Positions 51,454 through 63,164 of a DNA stretch of 64,000 nucleotides are shown here, piece by piece. The notes beneath the pieces are model-generated. The model had not been told where the DNA came from. It searched no databases and saw only the letters and a list, made by a program, of their open reading frames with translations. The DNA is taken from positions 3,100,001-3,164,000 of the forward strand of contig NZ_CP023688.1 in assembly GCF_008704655.1 (NCBI RefSeq), written 5' to 3'. The translations under genes and the position numbers were made by a program. This DNA comes from Streptomyces rimosus (GTDB taxonomy: Bacteria; Actinomycetota; Actinomycetes; Streptomycetales; Streptomycetaceae). The stretch's first letter is position 1. The number at the start of each line of letters is the position of its first letter.

Positions 51454-51474
51454 GTTGAGCAATATCCACTCAAT
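51454..51474 (-). promoter_or_regulatory. HAIR element (HspR operator) before lon
   Basis: GTTGAGC - seven bases - ACTCAAT, matching the HspR-associated inverted repeat CTTGAGT-N7-ACTCAAG except at the outer bases and one inner base. It ends 22 bases before the lon ATG. HspR is known to repress lon in Streptomyces. Confidence 0.88.
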
Positions 51475-51662
51475 GCGTGTGGGCCGGGGGATGTTCCCTG
51501 GGTGGGGGGTGTTCGCTGTGGGCGATCAGCGGGGGCTGTTCTGTGGTTGCCGGTCGCCTGGTCGTTTGCGGTTGCCCCGGTGGGGGTGCGGTTCTGCCCG
51601 GTGGGGGTGCGGGTTTGCGCTTGGGGTTCGGTGGGTGGGGGCTCGGGGCCCCGCAGGGGTCA

Positions 51663-52029
51663 CTCCTCGGCGCCTGGAGCGGCCGTCATGTATGGACGCA
51701 ACCGGGGCTTCGGTCGCCTGCGGGGAGACCCCTACGTGTCCCCGAGCCCGCGCCGTACGCGGCTCTCCCGCCGCCGTGGCTGGGGTCTTTACAGACCCCG
51801 GCGGCCGGACCCCTGCGGCCCCCTCCGCATGACGCGGAGTCGCCCCCGGCCTGCGCCTATGCAAGGCGAGCGTCACCTCGTGGGGGGCGCGCACCCGGTT
51901 TCTTTTCCCCTCCCCCTACCGGCCCGCACACGCCGAACCGACGGGAGGGGGTGTGCAGGGGGACACTCCCCGCAGGCGACCGTTACATGGTTGCGTCCAG
52001 ACATGACGGCCGCTCCAGGCGCCGAGGAG
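51663..52029. repeat. Long inverted repeat (arms 65 and 64 bp)
   Basis: Arm 1 (51663-51727) and the reverse complement of arm 2 (51966-52029) agree in 39 of the first 40 bases and in the last 17, differing only in a short middle piece. 238 bases separate the arms. No transposase or target duplication is evident. Confidence 0.85.
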
Positions 52030-52122
52030 ATGGCCCCCTGGGCACCCCCGCCCCACAACAAAGCCAATGCGTATCCGCGCGAAGCGCGGACCAGACCCCA
52101 CAAACCCGCGGCTCCGCCGCGA

Positions 52123-52860
52123 TCAGCGGCACCGCAACAGCGGCCAGATGAGGGTTCCGAGGACCAGGGCCAAGACATGGCCGGAGTCGCTCACGGGGTC
52201 CGTGGAAACGAGGAGGTTGGTGACGGCGAACCAGGTCACACCCCCCAGGAGCGGCCACCGAGCCCAGACCGGCAGCAGCCCCGCCAGCGCACCGGTGCAG
52301 GTCATCACGCCGAAGCTGATGCCGTAGTCGAGGCGTTGCAGCGAGTCGGCGGGAAGGTACCCGAGGGCGACCGCGGCGCCCACCGGCAGCTCGGTGGCCA
52401 GAGTGGCCACCGCATGGCCGCCGAAGAAGACCGCGGCCGTTCTCAGGGCGCCGACGCGGCGTTCCAGCGCCGTCAGGACGAAGAGGAAGGCGAGGGCGTA
52501 CGCGGAGGTCATGCCGCCCGCGATCCACAGGGCGCTGGCGACCAGCACGAGCAGGGGCGAGCGTGCCAGGTGCTCCACGTCCGTACTGGAGCCCTGGAGC
52601 AGGGCGAGGACCAGGTCGGGGTCGGCGTACTCGGCGAAGACGGACGTCGCGACGAGGAGGAGGGTGTAGCCGAAGGTGAAGGGCGCGCCCAGGGGCGTGG
52701 GCAGCAGCCGCCAGAAGCGCGGCACCCGCGCGAGAGCGGATGCCGCGGAGGGCGCAGACGAGGGGACGGGTACGGCCGTGGACGCGGCCACGGGTACGGC
52801 GTGGGCCGCCCCCGACGCCCCCGCCGCCCCCGGCTGTCTCGGCACCCCGGAAAGCGCCAT
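52123..52860 (-). CDS. Rhomboid-like membrane protein
   Basis: 245 residues with about six membrane helices. The rhomboid serine motif appears as YGISFGVM (GxSx) and the histidine as SDSGHVLALVLG. This is the small actinobacterial rhomboid-like group; protease activity is likely but not certain. ATG 52860 is chosen; the upstream frame to 52980 is possible but Pro/Gly-rich. Function unknown. Confidence 0.75.
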   Translation of the reverse strand: MALSGVPRQPGAAGASGAAHAVPVAASTAVPVPSSAPSAASALARVPRFWRLLPTPLGAPFTFGYTLLLVATSVFAEYADPDLVLALLQGSSTDVEHLARSPLLVLVASALWIAGGMTSAYALAFLFVLTALERRVGALRTAAVFFGGHAVATLATELPVGAAVALGYLPADSLQRLDYGISFGVMTCTGALAGLLPVWARWPLLGGVTWFAVTNLLVSTDPVSDSGHVLALVLGTLIWPLLRCR

Positions 52861-53146
52861 CCTCTCGCCCACAGGCCCTATAGGCCGCCCCTCAGGGGCA
52901 CCCTCCTCGGCCACATCCACCACACCACCCCGATCCACTGCCCCCAGTCCCCTTCCATCCCGCACCGGCGGGCTCACCAAGATCTACGTACGCCAACAGC
53001 GTGCACGCTCAACCCATGAGTGAGCTGTGTCCGTGACACGCGTCACCCGAACCGGTCGCCGTAAGGCGAGCCCGCGGCCCGGCAGCACGCCCCGGACCCA
53101 CAAACCAGTTGGACCCACGCACCCCCGATTCGCCAGGATGGCGCTC

Positions 53147-53878
53147 ATGTCCGACCCCGCGCACGCCGTGCCCCACCCCGTGCTCGTACCCGGTTCGCCC
53201 GTCGCCGACAGCCCGCCGCAGGTGCTGGATCGCCGCGAGGGCCCGTACGGGGAGGCCGTCCTGCGGCGGCGGGGCGAGCACTTCGAGATCATCGCCAATG
53301 GGTGTTTCCTGATGGACACCTCGGACGGACGGTCCGAACGGCTGCTGGTGGACGCGGCGCTCGCGGAGCTGGACGGGCGGCCGTCGCCCAGCGTGCTGAT
53401 CGGCGGGCTGGGCGTGGGATTTTCCCTGGTGCGCGCGACGGAGGAGCAAGCGTGGGGGCGGATCACCGTCGTCGAGCGGGAGCCGGCGGTGATCGACTGG
53501 CACCGCGGCGGTCCGCTGTCGGCCGTCTCGGGGGCGGCGCTCGCCGATCCGCGTACCGAGATCGTCGAGGCCGACCTGGTCGCGTACGTACGCGGCGGGG
53601 CCGGTGAGCGCACCTTCGACGCGCTGTGCCTGGACATCGACAACGGGCCGGACTGGACCGTCACCGAGGACAACGGCGGTCTCTACTCCCCGGCCGGGCT
53701 CGCGGCCTGCCGGGAGCGGCTGACGCCCGGCGGGGTGCTCGCCGTGTGGTCGGCGCAGCCGTCGTCCGCCTTCGAACTGGCGCTGCGAAATGCCGGGTTC
53801 ACCGGCGTACGTACCGAAGAGATCCCCGTTGTCCGAGGCGTCCCGGACGTGGTGCACCTCGCGCGCAAGGGCGCGTAG
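53147..53878 (+). CDS. Spermidine-synthase-like / class I methyltransferase-fold protein
   Basis: 243 residues. The nucleotide-binding loop is VLIGGLGVGFSL and an acidic residue follows in VVEREPAVIDW; later LDIDNGPDWTV and GLAACRERLTPGGVLAVWSA. This is the spermidine-synthase fold without visible aminopropyltransferase specificity. ATG at 53147 has AGGA eight bases upstream; an ATG three codons earlier is possible. Function unassigned. Confidence 0.78.
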   Translation: MSDPAHAVPHPVLVPGSPVADSPPQVLDRREGPYGEAVLRRRGEHFEIIANGCFLMDTSDGRSERLLVDAALAELDGRPSPSVLIGGLGVGFSLVRATEEQAWGRITVVEREPAVIDWHRGGPLSAVSGAALADPRTEIVEADLVAYVRGGAGERTFDALCLDIDNGPDWTVTEDNGGLYSPAGLAACRERLTPGGVLAVWSAQPSSAFELALRNAGFTGVRTEEIPVVRGVPDVVHLARKGA

Positions 53879-53956
53879 CCGACGGTCACACCCTGCCCTT
53901 ACGCTGCTGCCCAGCAGTACGCGACCAGGCAGCACGGGGACATGCAGGGGCGGGCG

Positions 53957-54693
53957 ATGGATCAGACGCAGACCACCCAGGGCGGCACCGCCGCGGCCAC
54001 GCCCGGCGCCCAGCGCCGGGTTCTCGTCGTGGAGGACGATCCGACGATCGTGGACGCCATCGCGGCCCGGCTGCGTGCCGAGGGTTTCCAGGTGCAGACG
54101 GCCACCGACGGGCCCGCGGCGGTGGACACCGCCGAGGCGTGGCAGCCGGATCTGCTGGTGCTGGACGTGATGCTGCCGGGCTTCGACGGGCTGGAGGTGT
54201 GCCGCCGGGTGCAGGCCCGGCGGCCGGTGCCGGTGATGATGCTCACCGCGCGGGACGACGAGACGGACATGCTGGTCGGGCTGGGCGTCGGCGCCGACGA
54301 TTACATGACCAAGCCGTTCTCCATGCGGGAGCTGGCGGCGCGGGTGCACGTGCTGCTGCGGCGGGTGGAACGCGCGGCGCTGGCCGCGCATACGCCGCGC
54401 AGCGGCATCCTGCGCCTCGGCGAGCTGGAGATCGACCACGCGCAGCGCCGGGTGCGGGTGCGCGGCACGGACGTACATCTGACGCCGACCGAGTTCGACC
54501 TGCTGGTCTGCCTGGCCAACACGCCGCGCGCGGTGCTCTCCCGTGAGCAGCTGCTGGCCGAGGTGTGGGACTGGGCGGACGCCTCCGGTACGCGCACGGT
54601 CGACAGCCACATCAAGGCGCTCCGCCGCAAGATCGGCGCCGAGCGCATCCGTACGGTCCACGGTGTCGGGTACGCCCTGGAGACCCCGCCCGT

Positions 54694-54697
<4 letters not shown>
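53957..54697 (+). CDS. OmpR-family response regulator
   Basis: 246 residues. Receiver domain with VLVVEDDPTI (acidic pocket), LLVLDVMLPGFDG (phospho-Asp), and DDYMTKPFSMREL (Lys), then a winged helix (LTPTEFDLLVCLA...TRTVDSHIKALRRKIG...IRTVHGVGYALE). ATG 53957 has AGGGG before it; ATG 53942 is the alternative. Its stop overlaps the kinase start (ATGA), so the pair is co-translated. Confidence 0.94.
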
Positions 54698-55896
<1,199 letters not shown>

Positions 55897-55925
55897 CTCC
55901 GTGTGACGTAGGGTCGATGGTGGAA

Positions 55926-55944
55926 GCACCCGGTTCGGGGGTGC
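55926..55944 (+). terminator. Hairpin after the two-component genes
   Basis: 6-bp stem GCACCC / GGGTGC with a seven-base loop, 30 bases after the kinase stop. Confidence 0.45.
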
Positions 55945-56133
55945 GGTGGCGATGGCCCGTACCCGCATACAGGGAACCTGGTGTGTTTCCCGTCGCGTCA
56001 TGCCCCGAAACCCTTTGCTGAATGTGACGTGCACGACGACTGACGGCCCCGGACTGCACCAAAGGTCCCGACAGGCGTAGCCTTTATTCCCGCTGTCCAC
56101 CACCTTAGGAAGCGGAAGAGGGCGGTTGCCGCC

Positions 56134-59100
56134 GTGTCGCCACAGTCCCCCAACAGTTCGAGCACTTCGACTGACCAAGAGGGGCAGGGTAAGAACCCTG
56201 CTGCCGCATTCGGTCCGAACGAGTGGCTCGTCGACGAGATCTACCAGCAGTACCTCCAGGACCCGAACTCGGTAGACCGAGCCTGGTGGGACTTCTTCGC
56301 CGACTACAAGCCGGGAGCGGGCGCCGCCGCGCCGGCTGCGGCGAGTGACGGCGCCCCCGCCACTCCGGCCTCCGGAACCGGCCAGGCCGCGCAGGCCGCC
56401 GCGCCGAGCGCGCCCGCGGCCCCGGCCCGGCCCGCGCAGCAGCAGCCCGCGGCGCCGGCCGCCAAGCCCGCAGCGGCGCAGCCCGCCGCTCCGGCCACGC
56501 CGGCCGCGAGCGCCCCTGCGCCCGCCAAGGCCGCTCCGGCCAAGGCCGCACCCGTCAAGACCGCTCAGCCCGCAGCCAAGAAGGACGACGTGAAGCCCGA
56601 CGAGGCGCCCGCAGGCCCGGAACTGGTCACCCTCCGTGGCCCCTCCGCCGCCGTGGCGAAGAACATGAACGCCTCCCTGGAGCTGCCCACGGCCACGTCC
56701 GTGCGCGCCGTCCCGGTGAAGCTGCTGTTCGACAACCGCATCGTCATCAACAACCACCTCAAGCGCGCCCGTGGCGGGAAGGTCTCCTTCACCCACCTGA
56801 TCGGGTACGCGATGGTGCAGGCCCTCAAGGCCATGCCGTCGATGAACTACTCCTTCCAGGAGAAGGACGGCAAGCCGACGCTGGTCAAGCCCGAGCACGT
56901 CAACCTCGGTCTGGCCATCGACCTGGTCAAGCCCAACGGTGACCGCCAGCTCGTCGTCGCGGCCATCAAGAAGGCCGAGACGCTCAGCTTCTTCGAGTTC
57001 TGGCAGGCGTACGAGGACATCGTCCGCCGCGCCCGCAACAACAAGCTGACGATGGACGACTTCACCGGGGTCACCGCGTCGCTGACCAACCCGGGCGGCA
57101 TCGGCACCGTCCACTCCGTGCCCCGCCTGATGCCCGGCCAGGGCCTCATCATCGGCGTCGGCGCGATGGACTACCCGGCCGAGTTCCAGGGCACCTCGCA
57201 GGACACCCTGAACAAGCTGGGCATCTCCAAGGTCATGACGCTGACCAGCACGTACGACCACCGCGTGATCCAGGGCGCCGCCTCCGGCGAGTTCCTGCGC
57301 ATCATGAACCAGCTGCTGCTCGGCGAGAACGACTTCTTCGACGACATCTTCAAGTCGCTGCGCATCCCCTACGAGCCGGTGCGCTGGCTGCGTGACATCG
57401 ACGTCAGCCACGACGACGACGTCACCAAGGCGGCCCGGGTCTTCGACCTGATCCACGCCTACCGGGTGCGCGGCCACGTCATGGCCGACACCGACCCGCT
57501 GGAGTACGAGCAGCGCAAGCACCCCGACCTCGACATCATCGAGCACGGGCTGACGCTGTGGGACCTGGAGCGGGAGTTCGCCGTCGGCGGCTTCGCCGGC
57601 AAGACCATGATGAAGCTGCGCGACATCCTGGGCGTGCTGCGCGACTCGTACTGCCGCACCACCGGCATCGAGTTCATGCACATCCAGGACCCCAAGCAGC
57701 GCAAGTGGATCCAGGACCGGGTCGAGCGCGGGCACTCCAAGCCGGAGCGCGAGGAGCAGCTGCGCATCCTGCGCCGCCTGAACTCCGCCGAGGCGTTCGA
57801 GACGTTCCTGCAGACGAAGTACGTCGGCCAGAAGCGGTTCTCCCTGGAGGGCGGCGAGTCCGTCATCCCGCTGCTGGACGCGGTCATCGACTCGGCCGCC
57901 GAGTCGCGCCTGGACGAGGTCGTCATCGGCATGGCCCACCGCGGCCGCCTGAACGTCCTCGCCAACATCGTCGGCAAGTCGTACGCGCAGATCTTCCGCG
58001 AGTTCGAGGGCAACCTCGACCCGAAGTCGATGCACGGCTCCGGCGACGTGAAGTACCACCTGGGCGCCGAGGGCACCTTCACCGGCCTGGACGGCGAGCA
58101 GATCAAGGTCTCGCTGGCCGCCAACCCCTCGCACCTCGAAGCGGTCGACCCGATCGTCGAGGGCATCGCCCGCGCCAAGCAGGACATCATCGGCAAGGGC
58201 GGCACGGACTTCACCGTCCTGCCGGTCCAGCTGCACGGTGACGCGGCGTTCGCCGGCCAGGGTGTGGTCGCCGAGACGCTGAACATGTCGCAGCTGCGCG
58301 GCTACCGCACCGGCGGCACGGTGCACATCGTCATCAACAACCAGGTCGGCTTCACCGCCGCCCCGGAGTCGGCCCGCTCCTCCATGTACGCCACGGACGT
58401 GGCCCGCATGATCGAGGCGCCGATCTTCCACGTCAACGGTGACGACCCCGAGGCCGTCGTCCGGGTCGCGCGACTGGCGTTCGAGTTCCGCCAGGCGTTC
58501 AACAAGGACGTCGTCATCGACCTGATCTGCTACCGGCGCCGCGGTCACAACGAGACCGACAACCCGGGCTTCACGCAGCCGCTGATGTACGACCTGATCG
58601 ACAAGAAGCGCTCGGTGCGCAAGCTCTACACCGAGTCGCTGATCGGCCGCGGCGACATCACGCTGGAGGAGGCCGAGCAGGCCCTCCAGGACTTCCAGGG
58701 CCAGCTGGAGAAGGTCTTCACGGAGGTCCGCGAGGCCACCACCGCCCCGGCCGCCCCCGAGGTGCCGGAGCCGCAGGCCGAGTTCCCGGTCGCCGTGGAC
58801 ACCGCGATCTCCCAGGAGGTCGTCAAGCGGATCGCCGAGTCCCAGGTCAACATCCCCGAGCGGGTCACCGTCCACCCGCGTCTGCTGCCGCAGCTGCAGC
58901 GCCGCGCGGCCCAGGTGGAGGACGACACGATCGACTGGGGCACCGGCGAGACCCTCGCCTTCGGCTCGCTGCTGATGGAGGGCACCCCGGTCCGTCTGTC
59001 GGGCCAGGACTCCCGCCGCGGCACCTTCGGCCAGCGCCACGCGGTGCTGGTGGACCGGGAGACCGGCGAGGACTACACCCCGCTGCTCTACCTGTCCGAG

Positions 59101-59979
59101 GACCAGGCGCGCTTCAACGTCTACGACTCGCTGCTGAGCGAGTACGCGGCGATGGGCTTCGAGTACGGCTACTCCCTGGCCCGACCGGAGGCGCTGGTCC
59201 TGTGGGAGGCGCAGTTCGGTGACTTCGCCAACGGCGCGCAGACCGTCATCGACGAGTTCATCTCCTCGGCGGAGCAGAAGTGGGGCCAGACCTCCGGCGT
59301 CACCCTGCTGCTGCCGCACGGCTACGAGGGCCAGGGCCCGGACCACTCCTCGGCCCGTATCGAGCGCTTCCTCCAGCTGTGCGCGCAGAACAACATGACG
59401 GTCGCCATGCCGACGCTCCCGTCGAACTACTTCCACCTGCTGCGCTGGCAGGTGCACAACCCGCACCACAAGCCGCTGGTCGTCTTCACCCCGAAGTCGA
59501 TGCTGCGTCTGAAGGCGGCGTCGTCGAAGACGGCGGAGTTCACCACGGGCGGCTTCCGGCCGGTGATCTCGGACGACGCGGCGAAGGCCGAGGACGTCAC
59601 CAAGGTCATCTTCTGCTCCGGCAAGGTCTACTACGACCTGGAGGCGGAGCGGGTCAAGCGCGGCGCGTTCGACACGGCGCTGGTCCGTATCGAGCGGCTG
59701 TACCCGCTGCCCGGCAAGGAGCTCCAGGCGGAGATCGCCAAGTACCCGAACGCGGGCAAGTACCTGTGGGTGCAGGAGGAGCCGGCGAACCAGGGTGCGT
59801 GGCCGTTCCTGGGTCTGAACCTGATCGACCACCTGGACCTGTCCGTCGGCGCGGACGTGCCGCACGGCGAGCGCCTGCGCCGCATCTCGCGGCCGCACTC
59901 CTCGTCGCCGGCCGTGGGTTCCGCCAAGCGCCACCAGGCCGAGCAGGCCGCGCTGATCGCCGAGGCGTTCGACGCGTGA
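56134..59979 (+). CDS. kgd: Multifunctional 2-oxoglutarate decarboxylase/dehydrogenase (E1-E2 fusion)
   Basis: 1281 residues. N-terminal segment ([19 protein letters not shown]), an Ala/Pro-rich linker (about 55-155), an E2 acyltransferase domain (about 160-400, with [16 protein letters not shown]), and the thiamine-diphosphate E1 part (about 430-1281). The TPP region is [10 protein letters not shown] with INNQVGFT. This is the OdhA/Kgd form of actinobacteria, which makes succinyl-CoA with DlaT/Lpd, and which GarA/OdhI-like FHA proteins inhibit. GTG start; a 5-bp hairpin GGCGG-TTG-CCGCC abuts it, with GAGGG just before. No lipoyl domain, as in this family. Confidence 0.96.
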   Translation: MSPQSPNSSSTSTDQEGQGKNPAAAFGPNEWLVDEIYQQYLQDPNSVDRAWWDFFADYKPGAGAAAPAAASDGAPATPASGTGQAAQAAAPSAPAAPARPAQQQPAAPAAKPAAAQPAAPATPAASAPAPAKAAPAKAAPVKTAQPAAKKDDVKPDEAPAGPELVTLRGPSAAVAKNMNASLELPTATSVRAVPVKLLFDNRIVINNHLKRARGGKVSFTHLIGYAMVQALKAMPSMNYSFQEKDGKPTLVKPEHVNLGLAIDLVKPNGDRQLVVAAIKKAETLSFFEFWQAYEDIVRRARNNKLTMDDFTGVTASLTNPGGIGTVHSVPRLMPGQGLIIGVGAMDYPAEFQGTSQDTLNKLGISKVMTLTSTYDHRVIQGAASGEFLRIMNQLLLGENDFFDDIFKSLRIPYEPVRWLRDIDVSHDDDVTKAARVFDLIHAYRVRGHVMADTDPLEYEQRKHPDLDIIEHGLTLWDLEREFAVGGFAGKTMMKLRDILGVLRDSYCRTTGIEFMHIQDPKQRKWIQDRVERGHSKPEREEQLRILRRLNSAEAFETFLQTKYVGQKRFSLEGGESVIPLLDAVIDSAAESRLDEVVIGMAHRGRLNVLANIVGKSYAQIFREFEGNLDPKSMHGSGDVKYHLGAEGTFTGLDGEQIKVSLAANPSHLEAVDPIVEGIARAKQDIIGKGGTDFTVLPVQLHGDAAFAGQGVVAETLNMSQLRGYRTGGTVHIVINNQVGFTAAPESARSSMYATDVARMIEAPIFHVNGDDPEAVVRVARLAFEFRQAFNKDVVIDLICYRRRGHNETDNPGFTQPLMYDLIDKKRSVRKLYTESLIGRGDITLEEAEQALQDFQGQLEKVFTEVREATTAPAAPEVPEPQAEFPVAVDTAISQEVVKRIAESQVNIPERVTVHPRLLPQLQRRAAQVEDDTIDWGTGETLAFGSLLMEGTPVRLSGQDSRRGTFGQRHAVLVDRETGEDYTPLLYLSEDQARFNVYDSLLSEYAAMGFEYGYSLARPEALVLWEAQFGDFANGAQTVIDEFISSAEQKWGQTSGVTLLLPHGYEGQGPDHSSARIERFLQLCAQNNMTVAMPTLPSNYFHLLRWQVHNPHHKPLVVFTPKSMLRLKAASSKTAEFTTGGFRPVISDDAAKAEDVTKVIFCSGKVYYDLEAERVKRGAFDTALVRIERLYPLPGKELQAEIAKYPNAGKYLWVQEEPANQGAWPFLGLNLIDHLDLSVGADVPHGERLRRISRPHSSSPAVGSAKRHQAEQAALIAEAFDA

Positions 59980-59998
59980 TCCGGATCCACCCGGTGTG

Positions 59999-60042
59999 AA
60001 AGGGAGGGGCCCCGCAGCGATCGCTGCGGGGCCCCTCCCTTT
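59999..60042. terminator. 44-bp perfect-palindrome bidirectional terminator
   Basis: Each arm is 22 bases, ending in AAAGGG and CCCTTT, with no unpaired centre. It lies between the convergent kgd and fxsT genes and is followed by a 9-bp tandem pair TTTTCGCGC (60040-60057). It would serve both genes. Confidence 0.9.
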
Positions 60043-60065
60043 TCGCGCTTTTCGCGCTCTCGCCG

Positions 60066-63000
60066 TCAGACCGGCTGCGGCTCGAAGTCCCAGTACGGGC
60101 GGCGCCGACGGCGGGCGGAGAGGGTGTGCGGGTGCTCGGCGCCCAGCGTCTCGGTGAGCTGCTGTACGGCCTCCTGTTCCAGCTTGGACGCCTCCTGGCC
60201 GCGTCGCAGCGCCCGCAGGTCGTCGGCGAGGGCCGTCTTGGCGGAGAGGGTCAGCGGGTGGGTGTCGCCGAGGGTCTGCTTGGCGCGCTCCAGGGTGTCG
60301 CGGCTCAGCTCGGCGGCGCTGTCCTCGGCGTCGACGCGGTTGCGGGCGCCGGCGGCGTTCAGGGCGCAGCCCAGTGTCCAGGGGTGGTCGGCGCCCATCG
60401 CCCGGGTCATGCCGGCGAGCGCCTGTTCGGCGATGGCCAGCGCGTTGTCCCGCTCGCCGAATTCCCAGCACACCAGGCCGGTGTTGCCGAGCGCGCCGAC
60501 GGTGAACGGGTGGGCCTCGCCGACCAGGGTGCGGTACCGCTCGGCGGCCTCCTCGCCCAGTTCCCTGGCCTGGCCGAGGTCACCGTGCTCGCGCAGGAAG
60601 GTGGCGTAGTTGGCCTGCATCATGAGCGTCTCGGGGTGGCGGGGGCCGTGCACCCGGCGGGAGCGCTCCACCACGTCGCCCATCAGCGCGTCGGCCTGGG
60701 TGACGGCGCCGGAGCGGCGCAGGCACAGCGCGAGGTTGTGCTCGGCGCGCAGGGTCAGCGGCGTGTGCTTGCCCATGACCTGGTGGTAGAGCCGTACGTT
60801 CAGCTCCTGGCGGGAAAGGGCGTCGGTGTAGCGGCCGAGGAGGCGCAGCATGCGGGCGTACGAATACGCGGCGCCGAGCGTGAGGTGGTGCCGGGCGCGC
60901 AGCTGGCGCTCCCAGACGAGCAGCACCTCGCCGTAGAGGGCGAGCGCTTCCTCGTAGCGGCCGACGGCGCTGAGCGCCGAGGCGAGGTTGCTGCGGGAGG
61001 AGAGGGTGAGGGGCGCTTCGGGGCCGAGGAGTTCCGTACGGCCGCGGACGACCGATTCGAAGATCTCCAGTGCCTGCTGGTAGGAGCCCAGCGCCATGTA
61101 GGTGCCGGCCAGGCCGTCCTGCGCGCGCAGCAGGGCGCCGTCGCCCGGGTCCCGTTCGGCGGCCAGTTCCTCGACGATGGCGCTGCCGACCGCCTCGGCC
61201 TCTCGGTAGCGGCCCAGGCGGCGCAGCATGTTGGCGTGCTGGTGGGTGATCACGAGCATGGTGCGCTGGGTGGGCGCGATGCGGGTGCGCCAGCGGGAGA
61301 GGAACTGCTCGCACAGCCGCAGGCCGATGCGGTACTCGCCGCGCACCCGCAGATACTCGATGCAGTTCAGCAGCAGTTCCTGGACGGAGGTCTCGGGGCT
61401 GTCCAGGACGCCGGCCGGCTCCAGGTGCGGGATGAGGGCGGCGTACTGCTCCCAGGTGCGGGTGTCGGAGGGGCTCTGCGGGTCGGCGGTGGCCAGCACC
61501 CGGCAGGCGGTGGCGGACATGGTGTCGCGCTCGTCCTCGGCCATGTCGCTGCGCAGGAACCGGTGGTAGAGCCGGTGCATCTGGGCCGTCTCGACGGCGG
61601 GGTCCGAGGTGGTCTGGGCGACCTGGTAGTCCAGGCGTACGGCGGTGGACTCGGTCAGCCGGCGCAGCGCAGTGTTCCACGCGATCGGCTCGGCCGCCAG
61701 GTCGGCGAGGTATTCGGGCAGGTCGCCGCGGCGGGCGCGGGCGAGCATGGGGACCGGGATGGCGTCCGGCGCGAAGAACGCGAAGAGCTTGAGCAGTTCG
61801 ACGGCGGCGGGGCTGCGCTCGCGCAGCGTGTTGAGGGTTATGGCCCAGCTGGTCTGGAAGGCCATCGGGTAGTCGGTGGAGATGCGGATGCCGACCAGGC
61901 TCGGCTCGCCGCGCCGGATCAGCTCGATGTACTCCCGGGGCGCCATCGGGTTGGCGTCCAGCCAGGCGGCGGTCTGGGCGAGCAGCAGCGGCAGATCCTG
62001 TACGGCGTCCGCCAGCAGGTCGGCTTCCTTGTTCGTCAGCCGGGGGGCGCGGCGCCGCGCGTAGGCGACGGACTCGGTGCGGGTGAAGGGCAGCACCTCG
62101 ATCTCCTGGGCGCTGCCGGAGCCGGACCAGTCCCGGGTGAGGGTGGTGATCAGGACGTGGCCGCGGCCGTCCGGCACCAGGTCCTCGATCTGCTCCATGT
62201 CGTCGGCGCTGTCGAAGATCAGCAGCCAGCGGCGGTACGGGCGGCCGATGCGCAGCGCCTCGTGGACGGCGCGGATGCGGTCGCCCAGCTCCTGGCCGAC
62301 CGGCAGGTTCATGCGGGTGGCCAGCTCGGCGAGCTGTTCGCGGGCGGCGCCGCGGTTGGTGGCGCTGATCCACCACACCACGTCGTAGTCGTTGCCGAAG
62401 CGGTGGGCGTATTCGGCGGCGATCTGGCTCTTGCCGACGCCGGAGATGCCGTAGAGGGCGATCCGGGTCTCCATCGGCTGGCCGGGCCCCGGGAGCGGGC
62501 CCGCCAGCTTGCCGTGCAGCTCTTCCAGCGCGGTGTCGCGGCCGGTGAAGCGGTTGTTGCGGCGGGGGATGTTCCAGATCTCGGGCGGGTCGTTGGGGAA
62601 GCGCGGGGCGTTGGCGGCGGGCTCGGTGGGGCGGCGTCCGGCGGCCGGGACGCCGAGGCGGTTCAGTACGCGCCGGTTGGCCTCGACGGCGTCCAGGTCG
62701 CGCAGGTCGGCGGGGCGCAGCACGGAGGCGGTGGCGGGCAGCCGCTGGGTGGCGACGCTGACGGCGGCGAAGCGGTCGGCGTGCTCCGGTACGACTTCCT
62801 GAAGGGCGGCCGTCCACTCCTCGTGGGTCTTGGGGCCGAGCTTGAAGTACCAGTCGTCCAGCACCATGAGCAGGCGGCCCTCGGCGGCGAGCAGGCCGGC
62901 CAGTTCCTCGGTGAGGGGGCTGTCGGCGGCGGGGTCCCAGCGCAGCATGGTGGTGCCGTGTCCGAGCTGCTCCAGCTGGTGCGAAATCCACGCCGCCCAG

Positions 63001-63071
63001 GGCCGGTTGAAGCCCGCGTAACTGATGGTGATGTGCTCTGCGGAGCCGGTAATAGCGGACTGGTCGGCCAT
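60066..63071 (-). CDS. fxsT: FxSxx-COOH system protein FxsT (TIR - NB-ARC - TPR)
   Basis: 1001 residues. The N-terminal domain (about 12-145) is TIR-like: HITISYAGFNRPWAAWISHQ and LRWDP, with HEEW late. The NB-ARC ATPase (about 190-480) has P-loop LYGISGVGKSQIA and Walker B WLLIFDSADD. About ten TPR repeats fill 600-980. This architecture matches the FxsT group, found with radical-SAM FxsB and precursor FxsA. FxsB is next to it (63165 on). ATG at 63071 has GAGGAG seven bases before. TIR domains of such STAND proteins can be NADases, but this is not known for this one. Confidence 0.88.
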   Translation of the reverse strand: MADQSAITGSAEHITISYAGFNRPWAAWISHQLEQLGHGTTMLRWDPAADSPLTEELAGLLAAEGRLLMVLDDWYFKLGPKTHEEWTAALQEVVPEHADRFAAVSVATQRLPATASVLRPADLRDLDAVEANRRVLNRLGVPAAGRRPTEPAANAPRFPNDPPEIWNIPRRNNRFTGRDTALEELHGKLAGPLPGPGQPMETRIALYGISGVGKSQIAAEYAHRFGNDYDVVWWISATNRGAAREQLAELATRMNLPVGQELGDRIRAVHEALRIGRPYRRWLLIFDSADDMEQIEDLVPDGRGHVLITTLTRDWSGSGSAQEIEVLPFTRTESVAYARRRAPRLTNKEADLLADAVQDLPLLLAQTAAWLDANPMAPREYIELIRRGEPSLVGIRISTDYPMAFQTSWAITLNTLRERSPAAVELLKLFAFFAPDAIPVPMLARARRGDLPEYLADLAAEPIAWNTALRRLTESTAVRLDYQVAQTTSDPAVETAQMHRLYHRFLRSDMAEDERDTMSATACRVLATADPQSPSDTRTWEQYAALIPHLEPAGVLDSPETSVQELLLNCIEYLRVRGEYRIGLRLCEQFLSRWRTRIAPTQRTMLVITHQHANMLRRLGRYREAEAVGSAIVEELAAERDPGDGALLRAQDGLAGTYMALGSYQQALEIFESVVRGRTELLGPEAPLTLSSRSNLASALSAVGRYEEALALYGEVLLVWERQLRARHHLTLGAAYSYARMLRLLGRYTDALSRQELNVRLYHQVMGKHTPLTLRAEHNLALCLRRSGAVTQADALMGDVVERSRRVHGPRHPETLMMQANYATFLREHGDLGQARELGEEAAERYRTLVGEAHPFTVGALGNTGLVCWEFGERDNALAIAEQALAGMTRAMGADHPWTLGCALNAAGARNRVDAEDSAAELSRDTLERAKQTLGDTHPLTLSAKTALADDLRALRRGQEASKLEQEAVQQLTETLGAEHPHTLSARRRRRPYWDFEPQPV

Positions 63072-63164
63072 GCGCCCGTCTCCTCGGTATGCGGCGGTTC
63101 GCGCGTGCGCGAGCTGGCTGTTCGGCACGATAGCCCAAGTATCGCCCTGTGCGGCGACGCCACG

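Larger units (their letters stand above)
51433..52122. other. 690-bp non-coding stretch between lon and rhomboid genes
   Basis: Besides the HAIR element and the long inverted repeat, it holds a 7-bp hairpin GGGGTCT-TTAC-AGACCCC (51782-51799). Many open frames cross it but none has a ribosome site or protein-like composition; several carry the same Arg-Leu-Glu-Arg-Pro run because they read the inverted repeat in both directions. Confidence 0.6.

Noticed and set aside
51663..52029. Insertion sequence
   Set aside because: Inverted arms are present but there is no transposase frame and no target-site duplication.
51477..52151. Candidate small proteins between lon and the rhomboid gene
   Set aside because: They arise from the inverted repeat read in both directions and lack start signals.
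60066..63071. AfsR/SARP-type regulator
   Set aside because: It has NB-ARC and TPR parts like AfsR but no SARP DNA-binding domain; the N-terminus is TIR-like and it adjoins fxsB.
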